Assembly (NCBI GenBank): GCA_958296075.1
Contig: CATQHW010000003.1
Location: forward strand, 310,001 to 374,000
Length of the DNA: 64,000 bases
Source: an uncultured Spirochaetia bacterium
GTDB taxonomy: Bacteria; Spirochaetota; Spirochaetia; SZUA-6; Bin103
Direction of reading: 5' to 3'
Shown piece by piece: positions 39,877 to 48,081 of this stretch (positions are counted from its first letter, which is position 1; every line of letters starts with the position of its first letter). Under the pieces are notes generated by a model. It was given only the letters and a program-made list of their open reading frames with translations. It was not told the origin of the DNA and did no database searches. The position numbers were made by a program, and so were the translations under genes.

Positions 39877-40806
39877 ATGAACCTGCTCGGACGCTCGCTG
39901 CTCACGTTGCACGACCTGTCGCCCGGCGAGCTGGGCGAGCTTCTCGACCTGTCCGCCCTCGTAAGGCGGCAACGCCGCGCCGGGGAACGGCATCAGCGCT
40001 TCACCGGGCTCACGCTGGCCATGCTGTACGAGAAACCGTCCACCCGCACCCGCTCCGCCTTCGCGACCGCATTCGGGGAAGAGGGCGGCTGCCCGGTGGT
40101 GTTGAACCGGGACGAGCTGCAGCTCGGCGCCAAGGAATCGCTCGAAGACACGGCGCGGGTGTTCGGCCGCATGTACGACGCCATCCAGTACCGCGGCTAC
40201 GCGCAGGAGACGGTGGAGACCTTGGCCCGCTATGCCGGCATCCCGGTCTACAACGGCCTCACCGACAGCCGCCATCCGACCCAGGTGCTTGCCGATCTGT
40301 TGACGATCCGCGAGCACTACGGCTCGCTCGACGGCGTGTCGCTCGCCTACGTGGGCGACGCGCGGAACAACGTCGCCACCTCGCTCATGGTGGGCTGCTC
40401 GATGACCGGCGTCGACTGCACGCTGGTGGCGCCCCGGGATCTGCAACCGGACCCCAAACTGGTCGCCGTCTGCCGCAACGGCTCGGGAGCGCCGCTCACG
40501 GTGAGCGACGACGTCGGCGCCGTGGACGGGGCCGACGTCGTGTACACCGACGTGTGGGCCTCCATGGGCGAGGAGGACCGCGAGGCGGAGCGCCTGCAGC
40601 TCCTGGCCGGCTATCAGGTCAACGACGCGCTGATGCGGCGGGCGGCCGACACCGCGATCTTCATGCACGACCTGCCGGCGGTGAAGGGAAACGAGGTGAC
40701 CGACGCGGTCTTCGAGGCGCCCTACTCGGCGGTCTGGGAACAGGCCGAGAACCGCAAGCACACCGCCAAGGCGCTGATGCTGGCCACGCTGGTCGGCGAG
40801 GCATGA
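39877..40806 (+). CDS. argF: Ornithine carbamoyltransferase
   Basis: A 309-residue transcarbamylase with ATG 39877 preceded by GGAGG. The carbamoyl-phosphate site STRTRSAFATAFGEEGG, the HPTQVLADLLTI motif, the catalytic aspartate in YTDVWASMGEE and the closing FMHDLPAVKGNEVTDAVF are all present. At the last motif, nearly all OTCs have HCLP with a cysteine lining the ornithine site; here it reads HDLP. The rest fits anabolic ornithine carbamoyltransferase of arginine synthesis. Its stop overlaps the next start as ATGA. Confidence 0.9.
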   Translation: MNLLGRSLLTLHDLSPGELGELLDLSALVRRQRRAGERHQRFTGLTLAMLYEKPSTRTRSAFATAFGEEGGCPVVLNRDELQLGAKESLEDTARVFGRMYDAIQYRGYAQETVETLARYAGIPVYNGLTDSRHPTQVLADLLTIREHYGSLDGVSLAYVGDARNNVATSLMVGCSMTGVDCTLVAPRDLQPDPKLVAVCRNGSGAPLTVSDDVGAVDGADVVYTDVWASMGEEDREAERLQLLAGYQVNDALMRRAADTAIFMHDLPAVKGNEVTDAVFEAPYSAVWEQAENRKHTAKALMLATLVGEA

Positions 40807-42011
40807 CCGGCGCGGGGCGGCTCCAGCAGGCGCGCGCCGCGGTGCGCCGATCCGGCTGCGCCGGCTGGCTGTTCTACAACGTCTATCACCGGGATCAGAT
40901 TGCCGACGCGGTGTTCGGCATCGGCCCCGAGACCACCAACACCCGGCCCTGGCTGGCGCTGATCCGCGCCGACGGCAAGGTGCTGAAGCTCGTCCACGAC
41001 ATCGAAGCCGGCGCCCTGGACCATGTCGACGGGACCACCTACCGGTACGCGTCGCGCGCCCGCTTCGTCGAACAGCTTGCGCGGCTGGCGGAGCGCGGCA
41101 GCGTCCTGGCGGCGCAGTGCTCGCCGACGGTGCCGCGCCTGGCGACGCTCGATCACGGCACCGCGCGCCTGCTGGAGCAGGCCGGATTCACCCTGCGGCC
41201 GCCGGAAGAGCTGGTGCAATGGACGCTGGGCGGCCTGAGCGGCGCGCAGCTTGCCGGCCACGACCGCGCCGCGCAGGCGCTCCACCGGATCGTCGCCGAT
41301 TCCTGGCAACGGCTCGCCGCCGCGTTCGTCGCCGGCCGGCCGGTACGCGAGGGAGAGGTGCGCGACTGGATGACGGCGGCGTTCGCAGAACGGGGAATGG
41401 TCACCGATCACGCGCCGATCGTCGCCTTCGGCGCCCATTCGGCCGATCCACACTACAGCCCAGCCGACGCCGGCGCGGCGCTGGCCGCCGGCCAGGTGGT
41501 GCAGTTCGACCTGTGGTGCAAGGAGCCGGCGGCGGGGTCGGTCTACGCCGACATCTCCTGGATCGGCGTCGCCGCGCGCCGTCCGACCGCGCGGCAGCAG
41601 CACGTCTTCGAAGCGGTGCGCGCCGCCCGCGAGCGGGCGGTCACCTTCCTTGCCGGCGCGGCGGCCGCCGACCGCACCGTATCGGGCAGCGACGTCGACC
41701 GGGCCTGCCGTCAGGAGCTGGCCGACCGCGGGCTGCTCTCTGCGGTACGGCACCGAACCGGCCACAGCATCGACACCGACCTGCACGGATCGGGGGTCAA
41801 TCTCGACTCGTTCGAGTTTCCGGACGAACGCCCGATCACCGAAGGCTCCTGCTTCTCGGTCGAACCCGGCGTCTACTTCCCGGAGGAGTTCGGCATGAGG
41901 ACCGAGATCGACGTGACCATGCGCTGCGGCCGGCCGGTGGCGTCGGGCTGCCCGGCGCAGGACGCGCTGCTGCGGCTCTCCTCCGGAAACGATACGGCGG
42001 GGACGGCGTAA
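40803..42011 (+). CDS. M24-family metallopeptidase (Xaa-Pro aminopeptidase-like)
   Basis: A 402-residue pita-bread-fold protein. The N-terminal creatinase-like half includes ARAAVRRSGCAGWLFYNVYH. The C-terminal half carries the five metal ligands: D in QFDLWCKEP, D in YADISWIGVA, H in RHRTGHSIDTDLHG, E in SVEPGVYFPEEFG, and E in MRTEIDVTM. It probably cleaves N-terminal X-Pro peptides. The gene overlaps argF by 4 bp and may be translationally coupled; the metabolic link to arginine synthesis is unclear. Confidence 0.85.
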   Translation: MTGAGRLQQARAAVRRSGCAGWLFYNVYHRDQIADAVFGIGPETTNTRPWLALIRADGKVLKLVHDIEAGALDHVDGTTYRYASRARFVEQLARLAERGSVLAAQCSPTVPRLATLDHGTARLLEQAGFTLRPPEELVQWTLGGLSGAQLAGHDRAAQALHRIVADSWQRLAAAFVAGRPVREGEVRDWMTAAFAERGMVTDHAPIVAFGAHSADPHYSPADAGAALAAGQVVQFDLWCKEPAAGSVYADISWIGVAARRPTARQQHVFEAVRAARERAVTFLAGAAAADRTVSGSDVDRACRQELADRGLLSAVRHRTGHSIDTDLHGSGVNLDSFEFPDERPITEGSCFSVEPGVYFPEEFGMRTEIDVTMRCGRPVASGCPAQDALLRLSSGNDTAGTA

Positions 42012-42067
42012 TTGCCGGCCGCTCACCGGCGCTGCTAAAGTCGGCCGCGGTCCTGGCCCCGTAAAGC

Positions 42068-43069
42068 GTGTCCCATCCCTACCCGTTCCAGATCCCCGAG
42101 TCCGTCGAGCGGTTCATCGACGACCACGACTCATACCTCCTGATCGGCCACCGGGAGCCGGACGCGGACTGCCTGGCATCCCCCCTGGCGCTCGCCAGTT
42201 TCCTGCGGCGCCGCGGCAAGCAGGCGCGCACCTTCTGCCAGGGCCCGTTCACCCGGCCGGAGATCGCCGGCTTCGCGACCCGCTTCGCGACCCGCGTCAC
42301 CCCGGACGACCGCGCCGGCGATGCAGCGGCCATCGTCCTGGACTGCTCCACCGCCGACCGCACCGGTGAACCCGGGACCGGCGTCCAGGGGCTGCCGACC
42401 CTGGTGATCGACCACCACGCGGTCGGCAAGCCGTTCGGGGACGTGCGTCTGATCGCGCCGGCCGTGCCCGCCACCGCCCTGATCGTGCAGGGGCTCATCG
42501 AGTTGTCCGGGGATCGGCCGACGCAGGAAGAGGCGGAACTGCTGCTATTCGGCACCTGCACCGACACCGGCTTCTTCCGGCACCTGCGCAAGGGGACCGG
42601 CTACGTGTTTCGGGCGGTCGCCCGCCTGGTCGATGCCGGCGCCAGCACCGAGTCCGCCTACCACAGCATGTTCGGGGCCCGCCCGTTCGAGCGCCGGGTG
42701 ATGCTGGGCCGCATGCTTGCCCGCACCGAGCGGCTGTATGACGGGCTGCTGCTGTACACCGCGCAGTACATGAGCGACCGCGCCGAGATCGGCGACGCCG
42801 GCCGCGGCGATGACGATCTCCATACGCTGCTGCAGACGGTCGCCGGCACCGAAGCGCTGCTGGTGGTGCGCGAGGAGCGGCCGGGCGAGTGTTCGGTGAG
42901 CATGCGGTCGACCACTGCCGTCGACGTCGGTTCGTGCGCGCGGACGCTGGGCGGCGGCGGCCATCCGCAGGCGGCCGGTTGCGTGTTCCGCGGTACGGTC
43001 GAGCAGGCCCGGCGCGCTGCGCTCGCGACGCTGGCGCTGCAGATGGAACGACTCCGGCGCAGGCGGTAG
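42068..43069 (+). CDS. DHH-family phosphoesterase (NrnA-like)
   Basis: A 333-residue protein, GTG start at 42068. The DHH domain has GHREPDADCLASPLALASF, AIVLDCSTADR and the signature LVIDHHAVGKPFG; the DHHA1 domain ends with LGGGGHPQAAG. This set of aspartates and histidines binds two manganese ions. Proteins of this size degrade nanoRNA oligonucleotides or pAp (NrnA), or c-di-AMP-derived pApA. It is 56 bp after the M24 gene. Confidence 0.9.
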   Translation: MSHPYPFQIPESVERFIDDHDSYLLIGHREPDADCLASPLALASFLRRRGKQARTFCQGPFTRPEIAGFATRFATRVTPDDRAGDAAAIVLDCSTADRTGEPGTGVQGLPTLVIDHHAVGKPFGDVRLIAPAVPATALIVQGLIELSGDRPTQEEAELLLFGTCTDTGFFRHLRKGTGYVFRAVARLVDAGASTESAYHSMFGARPFERRVMLGRMLARTERLYDGLLLYTAQYMSDRAEIGDAGRGDDDLHTLLQTVAGTEALLVVREERPGECSVSMRSTTAVDVGSCARTLGGGGHPQAAGCVFRGTVEQARRAALATLALQMERLRRRR

Positions 43070-43256
43070 CCACACACCCGGATCCCCCGACGATGCCTCG
43101 CCTCACCCGTGTTGGTAAATATGGGTAAAGCTTACCGCCGAGAAGGCGATGCGACCGCCTGCCTGAGTCCCGGTTCCTGGCACGATTCCTGTTTCTCTGC
43201 GCTGCATGAGAAACACAGCGATCAGGGAATCTGGGATCAGGGAATCCGAGGAATCG

Positions 43257-44123
43257 ATGACGGCGGCGGTAGTCCACTACCAGCGCACCGGAGCGGGTCA
43301 GCGCGAGCTGCTCGATCGGGTCGGCGCGTATGCATATCGCTTTCCGTTGTGGCAGGGACGGCAGCGCGACGAAGACGACTGCGGCGAGTTCTATCTCTAC
43401 TGCCGGCCGCGGCTGCAGGAGGCGGTCGACCGGTTTCAGGACCAGGGGCGGCCGTTCGAGGCATACCTCAGATCGGTGCTGGCGTGGCAGCTCTGTAGCT
43501 ATTACCGCTCCAAAGACCGCCGTGAGGCCGCTTGGCGGCTTGCCAGCACGCCGGCGTTGTGGGATGCGGAGGCCGCGGCGCTGGCGACCGGCACGCCGGA
43601 GGCGCCGGAGCAGGATGCGCCGGAGCAGCAATCGCCGGCCGCCGCCCCGGTCGCACCGAGCGCTGCGGCCGGCCTCGACAACGGCGTCACCCGTCGGCGG
43701 GTGCTGTTCGCGGTCCTCAAGAACTGCCACCGGCTCCCGGACACGCAGGTGTCGGCGTGGGCCGGTCTGTGCGAACGCGCCGACCTGCCGGCGTTGATCG
43801 GGCGAGCGCGCCGGGCGACCGCGGGTTCGCAGCGCCGGTGGCTCAGGCTGCGCGAACGGAGCAACCGCGCGTTCGCAAGGGCGCGGATGATCGAGGGGCA
43901 ACTGCTCGCCAACCCCGACGCGGAGCGGCGGCTGCTCCTGGAGCGACGGCTCCGGCGCGCGCGGGGGGCGGCGACCAACGCCCAAGCCGAGTTGCGGGTG
44001 GTGCGCCTGGGTCCGAGCAACCGCCAGATCGCCCAGCTGCTCGGTATTCCCAAGGGCACCGTCGATACCGGGCTGTTCTGGTTGAAGCGCCGCTTCTCTC
44101 CCGATAGGCTGCTCGGCACTTGA
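43257..44123 (+). CDS. Sigma-factor-like regulator
   Basis: A 288-residue protein, start ATG 43257 with GAGGA before it. The N-terminal part has a region 2-like helical block (DEDDCGEFYLYCRPRLQEAV, then FEAYLRSVLAWQLCSYYRSK). The C-terminus has a region 4-like helix-turn-helix (SNRQIAQLLGIPKGTVDTGL). Such spirochaete-type proteins resemble a distant sigma70 or ECF-like factor with a long low-complexity linker (residues about 110-150). Target promoters are unknown. It precedes rdgB and radA, with overlapping stop and start, so it may be transcribed with them. The spirochaete parallel is from memory. Confidence 0.6.
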   Translation: MTAAVVHYQRTGAGQRELLDRVGAYAYRFPLWQGRQRDEDDCGEFYLYCRPRLQEAVDRFQDQGRPFEAYLRSVLAWQLCSYYRSKDRREAAWRLASTPALWDAEAAALATGTPEAPEQDAPEQQSPAAAPVAPSAAAGLDNGVTRRRVLFAVLKNCHRLPDTQVSAWAGLCERADLPALIGRARRATAGSQRRWLRLRERSNRAFARARMIEGQLLANPDAERRLLLERRLRRARGAATNAQAELRVVRLGPSNRQIAQLLGIPKGTVDTGLFWLKRRFSPDRLLGT

Positions 44124-44710
44124 CGCTGCTACTGGCCAGCACCAACGCCGGCAAGGTCCGCGAGTTTCGCCGCGTCTTGCCGGAGGTACAGGTTCTGACG
44201 CCGCGCGACCGCGGCCTGACGTACTCCTACGACGAACGCGGCGCCACCTTCGCCGACAATGCGCTCGGCAAGGCGCGCCATCTGTTCGCCATGACCGGTA
44301 CGGCAACGGCCGCCGATGATTCGGGTCTGGTGGTGCCGGCGCTCGGCGGCGCGCCCGGCGTACGGTCCGCACGCTACGGAGGCGACATCACCCAGCGGCG
44401 GCGCAACCTCCTCCTGCTCGACGCCCTGGCCGGAGCGGCCGACCGATCGGCGCTGTTCGTGTGCTGCGTGGCGGTGGTGCTGGCCGAGCAGCGGTTGCTG
44501 ATCGTACAGGAGACCGTAGCCGGCACCGTGGTACGCGCTCCGCGCGGCGACGGCGGCTTTGGCTACGACCCGATCTTTCAGCCGCATGGCGCTGGTGCGA
44601 CCTTCGCCCAGATGGACGGCTCGGCCAAGGACGCGATCTCCCACCGGGGCCGCGCCCTCCGGCGCCTCCGGCAGGTCCTGCTGGAGGCGCCGGCCGCCGC
44701 TCAGCGATGA
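44120..44710 (+). CDS. rdgB: XTP/dITP pyrophosphatase
   Basis: A 196-residue HAM1/RdgB protein. The start is TTG 44120, overlapping the upstream stop by 4 bp (TTGA). The ATP/NTP-binding start LLLASTNAGKVREFRRVLP, the catalytic acidic motif TYSYDERGATFADNALGKAR, the DDSGLVVPALGGAPGVRSARY loop and the GFGYDPIFQPHGAGATFAQM motif are all present. It hydrolyses XTP, ITP and dITP to monophosphates, keeping the nucleotide pool clean. Confidence 0.93.
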   Translation: MTLLLASTNAGKVREFRRVLPEVQVLTPRDRGLTYSYDERGATFADNALGKARHLFAMTGTATAADDSGLVVPALGGAPGVRSARYGGDITQRRRNLLLLDALAGAADRSALFVCCVAVVLAEQRLLIVQETVAGTVVRAPRGDGGFGYDPIFQPHGAGATFAQMDGSAKDAISHRGRALRRLRQVLLEAPAAAQR

Positions 44711-46134
44711 GCGGCGAGTCGGGCGCCAAGCGACGGTCGGGCGTCAAGCAGGCCGGACGAGAACAGCGCCTGTTTGTCTGCTCGCAGTGCGAACGGCGCG
44801 AGCCCAAGTGGCTGGGACGCTGCCCCAACTGCGGCGAATGGAACAGCTTTCGCGAAGTCGACGGCGCCGCCGCGGCGTCTTCCCGGACGCCGCTGGCAGT
44901 GCCGCTTACGGCTATCGAAGCGGATCCCGGCCTCCGGGTCGCCTCCGGCAACGGCGAGCTCGACCGCGTACTCGGCGGTGGTTTCATGCGCGGCTCCACC
45001 ACGCTGATCGGCGGTGAGCCGGGAGTCGGCAAGTCGACGTTGCTCCTGCAGGTCGGCGCCAAGCTGCAGACCGCCGGCCGGGTGCTCTACGTGAGCGCCG
45101 AGGAATCGGCCGAGCACCTGCGGCTGCGCGCCGATCGCCTGCGGCTGCGCGCACCGCGGCTGGAGGTGTGGGCGGGCGCCGAGCTGGGCGATTTGCTGCG
45201 GCTGCTCGACACCGCGCGCCCGGCGGCGGTGATCGTCGACTCGCTGCAGGCGCTGACCGCGGCCGGGTCGAACGCGCCGCCGGGCGCGGTGAACCATCTC
45301 AAGGAGATATGCGATGCCCTGACCGGTTGGACGCACGCGCGCAACGCGATCACCGTGCTGGTGGCGCACGTTACCAAGGAGGGCGGCATCGCCGGCCCCA
45401 AGGCGATCGAGCACATGGTCGACGTGGTCCTCTCCTTCGAGACCGGAACCGCCGAGCTGCGCTTTCTGCGCGCGGCCAAGAACCGGTTCGGACCGGTCGA
45501 GGAGGTGGCGCTGTTCGAGATGACCGGCCGCGGCCTGCGGCAGCTCAGCGACCCGTCGTCGCGGTTCGTCGAGCACGCCGACGGCAACCGACCGCCGCCC
45601 GGGGTGACGGTCGCGACGATCTACGAAGGCTCGCGCGTGTTGTGCGTGGAGGTGCAGGCGCTGGTGGTGCCGGCGCAACGGTCCAGCCCCCGCATCGTCT
45701 CCGACCGCATCGACGCCGGCCGGGTGGCGCGCATCGCCGCCGTGCTGCAGCGATCGGTGCAGGTGCCGTTCCTGGACCGCGACATCTACATGAACGTCGC
45801 CGGCGGCATGCGCCTGCGTGACGTAGCCGCCGACCTGCCGATCGCCCTGGCGCTGTACGGCGCGCGTACCGAGCTGACCCCGGCCGCCACGGTGGCGGCC
45901 TTCGGCGAGATCACGCTAGCGGGCCAAGTGCGGTGCGCGGCGGGCGCCGAGCGGCGCCTGCGGGCGGCTGCCGGGCTCGGCATCCGCGTCGTGCTCGCGC
46001 CGGGCCCCGTGTCCAGCGAGCCGGGCACCGGATGGCAGCCGGTAGCGAACCTGCGGCAGGCGGTGCGGGCGGCCCTTGCCCCGGCCAGCGCCGTCAGCGG
46101 AACAGCAGCGTCCCCAGCAGCGGCAGGCCGATGA
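44707..46134 (+). CDS. radA: DNA repair protein RadA
   Basis: A 475-residue protein that begins with a C4 zinc finger (CSQCERREPKWLGRCPNCGE), followed by a RecA-like ATPase (Walker A GGEPGVGKSTLLLQ at about residue 100; Walker B AAVIVDSLQALT). It then has the RadA-specific KNRFG motif in AAKNRFGPVEE and the Lon-like C-terminal domain (SDRIDAGRVARIAAVLQ). It processes recombination intermediates. ATG 44707 overlaps the rdgB stop. Its last 41 bp overlap the end of the convergent TraB-family gene. Confidence 0.95.
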   Translation: MSGESGAKRRSGVKQAGREQRLFVCSQCERREPKWLGRCPNCGEWNSFREVDGAAAASSRTPLAVPLTAIEADPGLRVASGNGELDRVLGGGFMRGSTTLIGGEPGVGKSTLLLQVGAKLQTAGRVLYVSAEESAEHLRLRADRLRLRAPRLEVWAGAELGDLLRLLDTARPAAVIVDSLQALTAAGSNAPPGAVNHLKEICDALTGWTHARNAITVLVAHVTKEGGIAGPKAIEHMVDVVLSFETGTAELRFLRAAKNRFGPVEEVALFEMTGRGLRQLSDPSSRFVEHADGNRPPPGVTVATIYEGSRVLCVEVQALVVPAQRSSPRIVSDRIDAGRVARIAAVLQRSVQVPFLDRDIYMNVAGGMRLRDVAADLPIALALYGARTELTPAATVAAFGEITLAGQVRCAAGAERRLRAAAGLGIRVVLAPGPVSSEPGTGWQPVANLRQAVRAALAPASAVSGTAASPAAAGR

Positions 46135-47332
46135 ACGTTCCGGCCATGCTGCCGAGGCTGGCGCCCAGGAAGACGATCAGGGCGTGGCTGATCCGGTTTC
46201 GAAAGAAGCCGCGCACGCTCAGCAGGTCGTCGTGAATCGACTCGAAGTCGCTCACCCGCGGCTTGCGCAGAGCCGCCTCCACGAAGCCGCTGACGAACCC
46301 CACGCCGATGGTCGGGTTCATGGAGGTGACCGGGGCCGCCAGGAACGAGACGATCACGGTCACCGGATGCGCCAGGGCGACCAGCGCCCCCAGGGCGGCC
46401 AGCGATCCGTTGATCAGGACCCAACGGCCGAGCATCGCCAGCGTCAAGTCGATCCCGGACCGCGCGAAGCCGACGGCGATCACCGCGGCGACGATGCCCG
46501 GCACCAACCACGGCAGGATGCGGCCGGCAGTCGACCGCGGCGGCGGGGCGCCGAGCTCATCGGTATCGGGTAGCTCGCCGCCGGCCTCGATCTCCTGAAG
46601 GGCTCGTACCACGCCGGCCTTGTGACCGGCGCCGAGCACGGCGACGACCGGCTCCTCCCCCGCCCCGGCGCCGCGCGCCGCCTGCGCGATGCGGGCGGCC
46701 AAGTAGCGGTCGCGTTCGTCGATCAGCACCGCCTTGGCCTTCGGCAGGTAATCGGCAAGCTCGGAGATCATGCCGGTGAGCGCCGTGTCGGTCTTCAACC
46801 GCTCGATCTCCTCTGGCGCGAGCTTCTCTGAACTGAACGCGGTTGCCAGCAGCGCCGACAGCAGCTTCGAGCGACCCCATAGCCCGCTCTGCGACCAGGC
46901 GCGGCGCAGCGTCGTCTGCACGTCCCGATCGCAGAGCTCGACACGCGCCCCGGCCGCCTCCGCCACCTCTATCGCCGCCAGCATCTCCGAACCGGGCAAC
47001 ACCCGTGCGTCCATTCCCATGCGGCGCTGAAACGCGGCCAACACCAAGTTGGCCAGCAGCAGGAACCCGCGCCGGCTGCGCAGCACCGAACGGATGTCGA
47101 GCTCCCGCCAGGCATCCGGGTTGGTCAGCGTCTGGTAGCGCGCCCGGTCCAACTCCACGCAGACCACCTTTGGCGCCTCCCGTTCGAGGACCGCGCGCAC
47201 CTCTTCGACGCTGCGTTGCGATACGTGGGCGGTGCCCAGAATCACGACCGGCCGGCCGCCGCACGTCAGCCGCTCCACCGGCGGCGCCGCGCCGCCGACC
47301 GCGACCGCCTCCGTCCGCTGATCGTCCGGCAT
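46094..47332 (-). CDS. TraB/PrgY-family membrane protein
   Basis: A 412-residue protein. The N-terminal TraB domain has VVILGTAHVSQRSVEEVR (GTAH motif, about residues 30-47) and VVCVELDRARYQTL, plus the later motifs EMLAAIEVAEAAGARVELCDRDV and VVAVLGAGHKAGV. The C-terminus has four or five membrane helices (WLVPGIVAAVIAVGFARSG onward). TraB/PrgY homologues are found in enterococcal plasmids (pheromone shut-down), archaea and spirochaetes; the chromosomal function is unknown. A GTAH histidine and acidic residues suggest a metalloprotease-like fold. It lies at the end of the minus-strand block after jag. Confidence 0.85.
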   Translation of the reverse strand: MPDDQRTEAVAVGGAAPPVERLTCGGRPVVILGTAHVSQRSVEEVRAVLEREAPKVVCVELDRARYQTLTNPDAWRELDIRSVLRSRRGFLLLANLVLAAFQRRMGMDARVLPGSEMLAAIEVAEAAGARVELCDRDVQTTLRRAWSQSGLWGRSKLLSALLATAFSSEKLAPEEIERLKTDTALTGMISELADYLPKAKAVLIDERDRYLAARIAQAARGAGAGEEPVVAVLGAGHKAGVVRALQEIEAGGELPDTDELGAPPPRSTAGRILPWLVPGIVAAVIAVGFARSGIDLTLAMLGRWVLINGSLAALGALVALAHPVTVIVSFLAAPVTSMNPTIGVGFVSGFVEAALRKPRVSDFESIHDDLLSVRGFFRNRISHALIVFLGASLGSMAGTFIGLPLLGTLLFR

Positions 47333-47345
47333 CGCCGGCGACCGC

Positions 47346-48008
47346 TCAGCGGTGCTGATACGCGCTCCCGGTGTAGGTGACGCGAACCTGCTTGTACGGT
47401 CCGTCGCCTTCGCTTTCGGTAGTGACGTCTTCCACGTCGCTGATCGTCGTGTGCACCAGCCGCCGCTCGAACGGATTCATCGGCTCCAGGAGTTGCGAGC
47501 GCCCTGATCGCTGCACGTCACGCGCCACGCGCATCGCCATGCGCGTCAGGCTCTGTTCGCGCCGATAGCGGTAGTCCTCGGTATCCAGGATCACCCGCGT
47601 TCCGTTCTGATGGCGGCGGCCGCAAGCGATGTTGGTGACGAGCTGCAGCGCTTCCAGCGTGGCGCCGTGCCGGCCGATGAGGATGCCGGCGTCGTCGGAG
47701 ACCATCTCCACCACGACCCGGTCGTCCTCGCGGGTGGCGATGCGCAGCTCCGCCTTGATCCCCATGCGGCCGAGCAGCTCGGAAACGAAGCCGATCACCT
47801 CGGACTCCTGCTCCGTGTCGGGCTTCAACTCGTCGTCGGGCTGATCGCCGCCGACGTGCACGCGGATCGTCACCTTGCCGCCGCCGAACAGTCCAGACCG
47901 CGTCTTGATCACCTCAACGTCGATCTCGTCCTCGTTCAGGCCCATCGCCTCGATCGCGTTGGCGATCGCCTCCTTCTCCGTTCGCCCTTCGAACTCGTGA
48001 ACCTCCAT
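47346..48008 (-). CDS. jag: Jag/KhpB RNA-binding protein
   Basis: A 220-residue protein, start ATG 48008 with GAGGAG upstream. Residues 1-60 form the Jag_N domain (HEFEGRTEKEAIANAIEAMG, ending in SGLFGGGKVTIRV). A KH domain follows (DDAGILIGRHGATLEALQLV) and a C-terminal R3H domain contains EPMNPFERRLVHTTI. It is the membrane-associated partner of YidC in Gram-positive-type gene order and binds RNA. It lies directly downstream of yidC on the same strand. Confidence 0.93.
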   Translation of the reverse strand: MEVHEFEGRTEKEAIANAIEAMGLNEDEIDVEVIKTRSGLFGGGKVTIRVHVGGDQPDDELKPDTEQESEVIGFVSELLGRMGIKAELRIATREDDRVVVEMVSDDAGILIGRHGATLEALQLVTNIACGRRHQNGTRVILDTEDYRYRREQSLTRMAMRVARDVQRSGRSQLLEPMNPFERRLVHTTISDVEDVTTESEGDGPYKQVRVTYTGSAYQHR

Positions 48009-48081
48009 CGTCTGCTCCTCAGGCGCCGGCACGCTCGGCGCCCTCACGTTGGGTCATCGCCGCGTGGGGTCGTCGCGCACG

